Assembly (NCBI GenBank): GCA_020199975.1
Contig: JAIVJP010000023.1
Span: forward strand, 1 to 10,087
From: Acidobacteriota bacterium
Lineage (GTDB): Bacteria; Acidobacteriota; Blastocatellia; Pyrinomonadales; Pyrinomonadaceae
Direction: 5' to 3'
DNA length: 10,087 nucleotides
The notes beneath the pieces were generated by a model. The model was given only the letters and a program-made list of their open reading frames with translations. It had not been told where the DNA came from and searched no databases. Shown in pieces: positions 5,539 through 10,087 of the stretch. Each line of letters opens with the position of its first letter. The stretch's first letter is position 1. Made by a program: the position numbers and the translations under genes.

Positions 5539-7968
5539 ATGGAAGAATATTCGGATCATTCCCCGGCTGACGTCGCCTGGTACCCCATGGTGCCTATCCG
5601 TGACGTCGTGATTTTCCCCTTTACGAAAGTAGCTTTTAAAATCGGTCGCAAGGGCTCAGTGCGCGCACTGGAACAGGCCCTTTCCGCGGATCGCACCATT
5701 TATCTGGCAACCCAGCACGATGCCACGGTTGACGAGCCCGACCCTGAACAAATCTATGGTGTGGGCACGCTCGGCCGAATTTTGCAGTCTCAGAAACAGG
5801 AGAACGGTCAGATCAAGGTTGTGGTAGAAGGTCGCGAGCGTGCGACCACCGTGCGCGTGGAGAATACTGATGGGACTTTTATGGCCCTGGTGAAACGTGC
5901 GCCAGTGGTTAATGAAGAGGGCACGCGGCTGGATGCACTCATTCAGAAGGTAGGCCAGCTTGTTGAGCAGCATCTTCGTCTGGCCCCAGACACGCAGACT
6001 GATGCTATCCAAACGGCACTGCGCAACCCGGAGCCTTCTCACCTGGCGGACGCGCTTTCGTCTCAGTTGCGCATTTCCGTTGAAGACAAGCAAGGCTTGC
6101 TGGAACTGTTTTCCGCACAGGCTCGTCTGCAGCGATTGATTGAGCTGCTCGAGATGGAGATTGAAAAGCGTCAGCTTGACCGGACGATCCAGACCCGCGT
6201 TAAACGTCAGATGGAGAAGGCGCAAAAAGAGTACTACCTCAACGAGCAGATCAAAGCTATTCATAAAGAACTGGGCCGCAAAGACGAGAAAGCCGAACTC
6301 GAAGATCTGAAGAAAAAGATCGAAGACGCTGGCATGACTGACGAGGCGAAAGAGAAAGCGCTGCAGGAATTGCACCGGCTTGAAGCAATGCCGCCCATGT
6401 CTGCCGAAGGCACAGTCTCCCGTACTTACATCGACTGGCTGGTCAGTGTGCCCTGGAAACAGAAGAGCAAGGAGATTAGAGATCTGATCAAGGCGGAAGA
6501 GGTTCTCAACGAGGACCATTACAGCCTGGAAAAGATCAAGGAGCGAATTCTCGAGTATCTCGCCGTGCGCCAATTGGTAAAGAACCCCAAAGGATCGATT
6601 CTTTGCTTTGTCGGCCCCCCGGGAGTTGGAAAAACAAGCCTCGGTAAATCCATCGCTCGGGCTACGGGCCGGAAGTTCGTGCGCTTGTCCCTCGGAGGGG
6701 TGCGTGATGAAGCAGAGATCCGCGGCCATCGTCGCACCTACATCGGAGCCTTGCCGGGCCAGATCATTCAGATGATGAAGAAGGCCGGTTCAGTTAACCC
6801 CGTTTTACTACTTGATGAGGTCGATAAACTTGGCGCTGACTTTCGTGGCGACCCGAGTGCCGCTTTGCTCGAAGTCCTCGATCCCGAACAGAACCATACG
6901 TTCCAGGACCACTACCTTGACGTTGAATACGATCTCTCCAAGGTCTTCTTTATAGCTACGTCCAACGTGCTACACACTATTCCGCCGGCGCTGCAGGATC
7001 GTCTCGAAATACTTCGCCTTTCTGGTTACACGGAGCGCGAGAAACTCGAGATCGCCAAACGTCACCTGGTACCGAAACAAGCGGAAAGCAACGGCCTTAA
7101 GCCGGAGCAGTTCACTTTCTCAGATGAAGGCTTGCTGGAAATCACCCGGCATTACACACGTGAGGCGGGCGTGCGCAACCTGGAACGTGAGATTGGTTCC
7201 TGTTGCCGCAAGCTGGCCCGCAAGTTTGTCTCCGAGAGCGTAGCGGCGGATTTCAAAGACACACTCGACGCGGACCGCGTCCGTGAGATGCTCGGCCCCA
7301 TTAAATTCCGGCAGCAAGGTGTTGCGGCTGAGAGTGAGATTGGGCTGGCGACCGGGCTTGCCTGGACCGAGGTCGGCGGCGAGGTGCTGCAGATAGAAGC
7401 GACCCTCGTTAAAGGGCGTGGCGGCGTGACTCTCACTGGTAAGCTGGGCGATGTGATGCAGGAATCGGCGCAGGCGGCGCTTACGTGCATCAAGGCGCGA
7501 GCTGAGCGGCTGGCGATGAGTCTCGATTTTATCCGCAAGCGTGATCTACATATCCATATTCCCGAAGGCGCGATACCAAAAGATGGTCCATCCGCGGGCA
7601 TCACCATGGCCACCGCTATGGCCTCAGCGCTGACCCGCGCGGCTGTGAGGAAGAACGTGGCAATGACGGGGGAGATCACTCTGCGTGGTCGCGTCCTGTC
7701 GATCGGTGGTGTGAAAGAAAAACTGCTTGCGGCCCATCGCTTCGGAATCGATACGATTATTCTGCCCAAGGACAACGAGAAGGACTTGCCAGAGGTTCCG
7801 GCGGAGGTGCGCGACGTATTGTGCATTCACCTGGTCGAAACCATCGACGAGGTGCTGGCGCTTGCGCTCGAGGACGTCTGCCCAACTGATGCGGACGCCG
7901 AACCTGAGACGAAGACGCCACCGCTTTGGACGACCGAGCAGCCTTCACACCGAATTCCGACAAGCTAA
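5539..7968 (+). CDS. lon: ATP-dependent protease Lon (LonA type)
   Basis: Lon is a cytoplasmic homo-oligomeric AAA+ serine protease that degrades misfolded and regulatory proteins. The 809-aa product is full length for LonA. The N-terminal substrate-binding domain begins at MVPIRDVVIFPF (17-28). A charged coiled-coil region spans roughly 190-290, including KEYYLNEQIKAIHKELG. The AAA+ module contains Walker A GPPGVGKT (359-366), Walker B LLLDEVDK (423-430), the segment FIATSN (471-476) and the arginine-finger region around QDRLE. The protease domain carries the catalytic dyad: Ser685 in PKDGPSAGI and Lys728 in GGVKEKLLAAHR, with the same 43-residue spacing as in E. coli Lon. The tail after about 780 is acidic and proline-rich. 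The ATG at 5539 has no good Shine-Dalgarno sequence and lies 36 nt after the leader hairpin. No frameshift or missing catalytic residue is seen. A TACAAT at 5449-5454 might be a -10 element but has no convincing -35. Confidence 0.98.
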   Translation: MEEYSDHSPADVAWYPMVPIRDVVIFPFTKVAFKIGRKGSVRALEQALSADRTIYLATQHDATVDEPDPEQIYGVGTLGRILQSQKQENGQIKVVVEGRERATTVRVENTDGTFMALVKRAPVVNEEGTRLDALIQKVGQLVEQHLRLAPDTQTDAIQTALRNPEPSHLADALSSQLRISVEDKQGLLELFSAQARLQRLIELLEMEIEKRQLDRTIQTRVKRQMEKAQKEYYLNEQIKAIHKELGRKDEKAELEDLKKKIEDAGMTDEAKEKALQELHRLEAMPPMSAEGTVSRTYIDWLVSVPWKQKSKEIRDLIKAEEVLNEDHYSLEKIKERILEYLAVRQLVKNPKGSILCFVGPPGVGKTSLGKSIARATGRKFVRLSLGGVRDEAEIRGHRRTYIGALPGQIIQMMKKAGSVNPVLLLDEVDKLGADFRGDPSAALLEVLDPEQNHTFQDHYLDVEYDLSKVFFIATSNVLHTIPPALQDRLEILRLSGYTEREKLEIAKRHLVPKQAESNGLKPEQFTFSDEGLLEITRHYTREAGVRNLEREIGSCCRKLARKFVSESVAADFKDTLDADRVREMLGPIKFRQQGVAAESEIGLATGLAWTEVGGEVLQIEATLVKGRGGVTLTGKLGDVMQESAQAALTCIKARAERLAMSLDFIRKRDLHIHIPEGAIPKDGPSAGITMATAMASALTRAAVRKNVAMTGEITLRGRVLSIGGVKEKLLAAHRFGIDTIILPKDNEKDLPEVPAEVRDVLCIHLVETIDEVLALALEDVCPTDADAEPETKTPPLWTTEQPSHRIPTS

Positions 7969-8068
7969 CAAGCGGGAAATCAAGCTTAGCTTTCGTATAG
8001 GTCTTCGTCCCAGAAGACGACCATCGAAAAGTTCGCTTGCCTACTCTTAACTCTAAAACTACTTTTCC

Positions 8069-8074
8069 AGGAGG
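8069..8074 (+). promoter_or_regulatory. Shine-Dalgarno sequence of the 157-residue protein gene
   Basis: AGGAGG lies 6 nt before the ATG at 8081. It is the only full consensus ribosome-binding site in the window apart from the GGAGG before the aminotransferase. It fixes this start and suggests efficient translation, in contrast to the weak sites in front of lon, engB and rho. Confidence 0.8.
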
Positions 8075-8080
8075 CCCTAC

Positions 8081-8554
8081 ATGAGCAAACATGATGATGC
8101 GGAGTTGATTCTTAAGCTTTATGACCTGAGACGCGAACCAGTAATGCGCGAGGCTCGCAACTGGATGTTCACGTTCAATCCCACAAACATTCAGGACGTT
8201 TTCGACGCGCTTTTGGGCGAGCACAGTGGCCACTATCGTATGGTAATTAGCTACTGGGATATGGCGGCGGCCATGGTTAACAACGGGGCGATCGATGAGA
8301 CGTTGTTCAATGAGACGAACGGTGAACACATCTTCGTTTACTCCAAGATCGAGCCAGTCATAGAGGACATCCGGACCATGTTTGGTTCGCCCGAATTCCT
8401 GCGCAATCTCGAGACCTTGGTGAAGCGGATTCCGAATATCGATGAAAAACTCATAGCCATGAGGGAGCGCATGAAGAAGTTTGGGGAGATGCGCGAGGAG
8501 CGAGCGGCGAAAACTCAGGCCGCAGCGGCGGTGGCCTCAGCTCCGCAAGGCTGA
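8081..8554 (+). CDS. Uncharacterised soluble 157-residue protein between lon and engB
   Basis: I cannot assign a named domain. The protein is predicted to be soluble and mostly helical, with no signal peptide or membrane segment. It opens with DDAELILKLYDLRREPVMREARNWM (about 5-29). A central aromatic-rich part follows, HYRMVISYWDMAAAMVNNGAID (51-72) and ETNGEHIFVYSKIEPVIEDI (78-97), then FGSPEFLRNLETLVKR (101-116), a charged helix and an Ala-rich tail that is probably disordered. I have an impression of similar proteins, with LKLYDLRRE and SYWEMAA-type motifs, in Acidobacteriota genomes, always without a function. No catalytic motif is obvious. The strong AGGAGG site and normal codon use support a real, well-translated gene. 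It lies 112 nt after lon and 92 nt before engB, so shared transcription with these housekeeping genes is possible. Confidence 0.85.
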   Translation: MSKHDDAELILKLYDLRREPVMREARNWMFTFNPTNIQDVFDALLGEHSGHYRMVISYWDMAAAMVNNGAIDETLFNETNGEHIFVYSKIEPVIEDIRTMFGSPEFLRNLETLVKRIPNIDEKLIAMRERMKKFGEMREERAAKTQAAAAVASAPQG

Positions 8555-8646
8555 AACTGAACGCCGCTTGATGGTTTCGGCCCGCGCCTTGTCAGAACCG
8601 AGAGCGGTAGCGACCGGGTAGCGGCGCAACCTGTTCGGCAAGAGCG

Positions 8647-9234
8647 ATGAGGGTCTCCAGCACGGAGTTTATCAAGAGCGCTTTTACGGAGGCGGATTGG
8701 CCACGCGACCGGGGATTAGAGATTGCATTCATGGGTCGCTCAAACGTGGGCAAGTCGAGCTTGATAAATTCCCTGCTGAGAGTCCATGGGCTGGCGCGCA
8801 CATCATCCACGCCGGGCAGGACGCAATCGTTAAATTTCTTTCAAATTAATGGGCAATTCAGTTTTGTAGATCTTCCGGGCTTTGGCTATGCTCGCGTTCC
8901 GAAGAACATTAGAACCACCTGGGGCGAGATGGTTACGAGCTACCTTGCCAAGCGTACTCAGCTTGTGTTATCAATTCAAATCGTAGATTCGCGCCACGAA
9001 CCCACAAAACTGGATTTGCAGCTTCACGACTGGCTAAAGCACAGTGCAAAGCCACGATTAATAGTCGCCACCAAATCCGATAAGCTGTCTAACAACGAGT
9101 TGCGGGAGAGCATGGGCCGCGTCAAACGCGCATTTGGCGAAGACAGCGTAGTTGCTTTCTCCGCGAAAACCGGACGTGGCCGGGATCAGGTTTGGCGCAC
9201 AATTGAGAATGCCCTGACCGTTTCTCAGTTTTAG
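8647..9234 (+). CDS. engB: Ribosome biogenesis GTPase EngB (YsxC/YihA)
   Basis: EngB is a small TRAFAC-class GTPase needed for late assembly of the large ribosomal subunit. The 195-aa product has all G motifs: G1 GRSNVGKS (30-37), the G2 region STPGRTQSLNFF (54-65, with the conserved Thr59), G3 DLPGFG (75-80), G4 TKSD (142-145) and G5 SAKTG (172-176). The N-terminal EFIKSAF and the QIVDSRHEPTKLD segment after G3 are typical of this family, and the length is normal. The ATG at 8647 places the usual N-terminal strand about 25 residues before G1. Only a weak AAGAG precedes it. It follows the unknown 157-residue gene by 92 nt, and the next gene on the strand is rho after a 355-nt gap. Confidence 0.97.
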   Translation: MRVSSTEFIKSAFTEADWPRDRGLEIAFMGRSNVGKSSLINSLLRVHGLARTSSTPGRTQSLNFFQINGQFSFVDLPGFGYARVPKNIRTTWGEMVTSYLAKRTQLVLSIQIVDSRHEPTKLDLQLHDWLKHSAKPRLIVATKSDKLSNNELRESMGRVKRAFGEDSVVAFSAKTGRGRDQVWRTIENALTVSQF

Positions 9235-9589
9235 ATTTTCAATTGAGTAAAAACCTCGTAGAATCTCGTTGTTCCTTGAACAATTGCAAAGTTCGCAGGT
9301 AGAACTTCCCAAGCCCTTTTTTCGCATCTTGGTTTTGCTTAGGCCACGCGCGGTGGGCAACCCCGCATCAGAGCGGTGCACAAGAAAATCCGCTCCCAAT
9401 CGAAATCCTTGCAGACATCGTCGAGGAGAAATCTTTGCCTTGCGAATGATCATGGGTTCTGGAGACGCCCGGTAGTGAGCCTTTGTGCCATTCCCGATTC
9501 TCAGCTTCGATCTTAATAGCAACCCGAGGAAACTTGGCCTTCACCCGAGAGGCTGCGACTTTCATTCAAACCTAAGATAGAGAATTCAT
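9235..9589. other. Intergenic region between engB and rho
   Basis: This 355-nt stretch has no gene I can support. It holds a small perfect inverted repeat TTGTTC/GAACAA with a 3-nt loop (9269-9283). A second one, GAGCGG/CCGCTC (9371-9376 and 9390-9395), has a 13-nt loop. Neither is followed by a T run, so I do not call terminators. Several frames of about 65 aa on both strands lack ribosome-binding sites and recognisable motifs. The length would suit a promoter plus an untranslated rho leader, since rho leaders are autoregulated in some bacteria, but no specific element is evident. Confidence 0.5.
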
Positions 9590-10087
9590 ATGCCACAACG
9601 ACCACGCTCACGCGCTTCAGGCGCGAACAATAGTGATGCTATCGAAGAGAACGGCGGCAGCAGCGTAGCCACTGCCGAAGCTCCGGAAAAAGAGAGCCGA
9701 GACGGCCGAGAGCGCGAGGAAGGTTTCTTAAACCTCGCCGATCTCAAAGAAATGTCTATCTCGAAGCTCACATCCATTGCCAAGGGCATGGACGTTCCGG
9801 GAGCTACGGGAATGCGCAAGCAGGAACTAATCTTCAAAGTTCTCGCAGCGCAAACCGAGAAAAGCGGTCTGATCTTCTCTGAGGGTGTTCTCGAAACCTT
9901 GCCTGACGGCTTCGGCTTTCTGCGGGCTCCTGAATACAACTACCTTCCTGGCCCGGACGACATTTATGTTTCGCCTTCGCAGATTCGCAAGTTTGACCTG
10001 CGCACCGGCGACACGGTAAGTGGCCAGATCCGGCCTCCGAAAGAGGGCGAGCGCTACTTCGCTCTCATCAAAGTTGAAGCCATCAAC
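9590..10087 (+). CDS. rho: Transcription termination factor Rho, N-terminal part (runs off the window)
   Basis: Rho is a hexameric RNA-dependent ATPase that ends transcription. The first 166 residues are present. Residues 1-45 form a low-complexity charged extension rich in Arg, Glu, Ser and Asn. A Rho N-domain helical segment follows (NLADLKEMSISKLTSIAKGM, about 48-67, then TGMRKQELIFKVL). From about 96 the cold-shock-like primary RNA-binding domain begins, with the signature GVLETLPDGFGFLR (99-112) and GPDDIYVSPSQIRKFDLRTGD (121-141), and then IRPPKEGERYFALIKV. These blocks match the Rho family almost word for word. The ATPase domain lies beyond the right edge. The ATG at 9590 is preceded by a purine-rich AGATAGAGAA but no strong Shine-Dalgarno sequence. 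Confidence 0.97.
   Translation, partial: MPQRPRSRASGANNSDAIEENGGSSVATAEAPEKESRDGREREEGFLNLADLKEMSISKLTSIAKGMDVPGATGMRKQELIFKVLAAQTEKSGLIFSEGVLETLPDGFGFLRAPEYNYLPGPDDIYVSPSQIRKFDLRTGDTVSGQIRPPKEGERYFALIKVEAIN

Noticed and set aside
5656..6729. A 357-residue minus-strand frame inside lon
   Set aside because: It lies antisense to intact Lon domains, its Leu/Phe-rich composition is typical of the antisense of Lys/Glu-rich helices, and it has no plausible start site.
8001..8018. GTCTTC/GAAGAC hairpin after lon as a terminator
   Set aside because: The 6-bp stem is AT/GC mixed, partly formed from a simple sequence, and has no T run. It is not enough for an intrinsic terminator.
9440..9480. A tRNA-like T-arm in the engB-rho gap
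   Set aside because: The loop does not fit TTCRANY and no acceptor, D-arm or anticodon arm could be placed on either strand.
9058..9522. A 154-residue minus-strand frame overlapping the end of engB
   Set aside because: It overlaps engB by about 180 nt antisense, has no recognisable motif or ribosome-binding site, and has low-quality amino-acid composition.

Overview
The window looks like a chromosomal segment from a free-living bacterium of moderate-to-high GC content. It joins a cell-surface sugar cluster on the left to a run of housekeeping genes on the right. The order lon, an uncharacterised 157-residue protein, engB, rho, together with the style of that 157-residue protein, reminds me of Acidobacteriota. 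This is an impression from memory and not a demonstrated assignment. There are no rRNA or tRNA genes, CRISPR arrays, insertion sequences or phage genes that I can support.

Left part (1-4820). A truncated + strand gene end (2-148), probably a methyltransferase tail, converges on a four-gene minus-strand operon. In transcription order the operon encodes a polytopic GT-C-like membrane protein (4820-3204), a family 2 glycosyltransferase (3201-2380), an NAD-dependent epimerase/dehydratase (2306-1248) and a DegT/DnrJ-type sugar aminotransferase (1288-188). Gene ends are tightly coupled: 2 nt between the first two genes, 73 nt between the second and third, and an overlap between the last two. Together they fit a route that modifies a nucleotide sugar by oxidoreduction or epimerisation and amination, and transfers sugars through a lipid-linked donor to a surface glycan. 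The exact sugar cannot be read from the sequence.

Middle (4821-5538). A divergent spacer carries a near-perfect palindrome. It is followed by two small + strand reading frames: a likely two-helix membrane protein (4896-5120) and a short exported protein with a single HEAT-like stretch (5234-5446). A strong hairpin (5467-5502) then lies just upstream of lon.

Right part (5539-10087). All genes are on the + strand. They are full-length lon (ATP-dependent protease), an unnamed 157-residue soluble protein with an excellent Shine-Dalgarno sequence, engB/ysxC (ribosome-assembly GTPase), a 355-nt gap, and the first 166 codons of rho, which runs off the window. These genes belong to protein quality control, ribosome assembly and transcription termination.

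I found no convincing new defence or mobile system. The most useful oddities are the non-canonical start of the aminotransferase, the missing catalytic tyrosine in the epimerase, the two-part architecture of the membrane protein, the unknown protein between lon and engB, and the lon leader hairpin.
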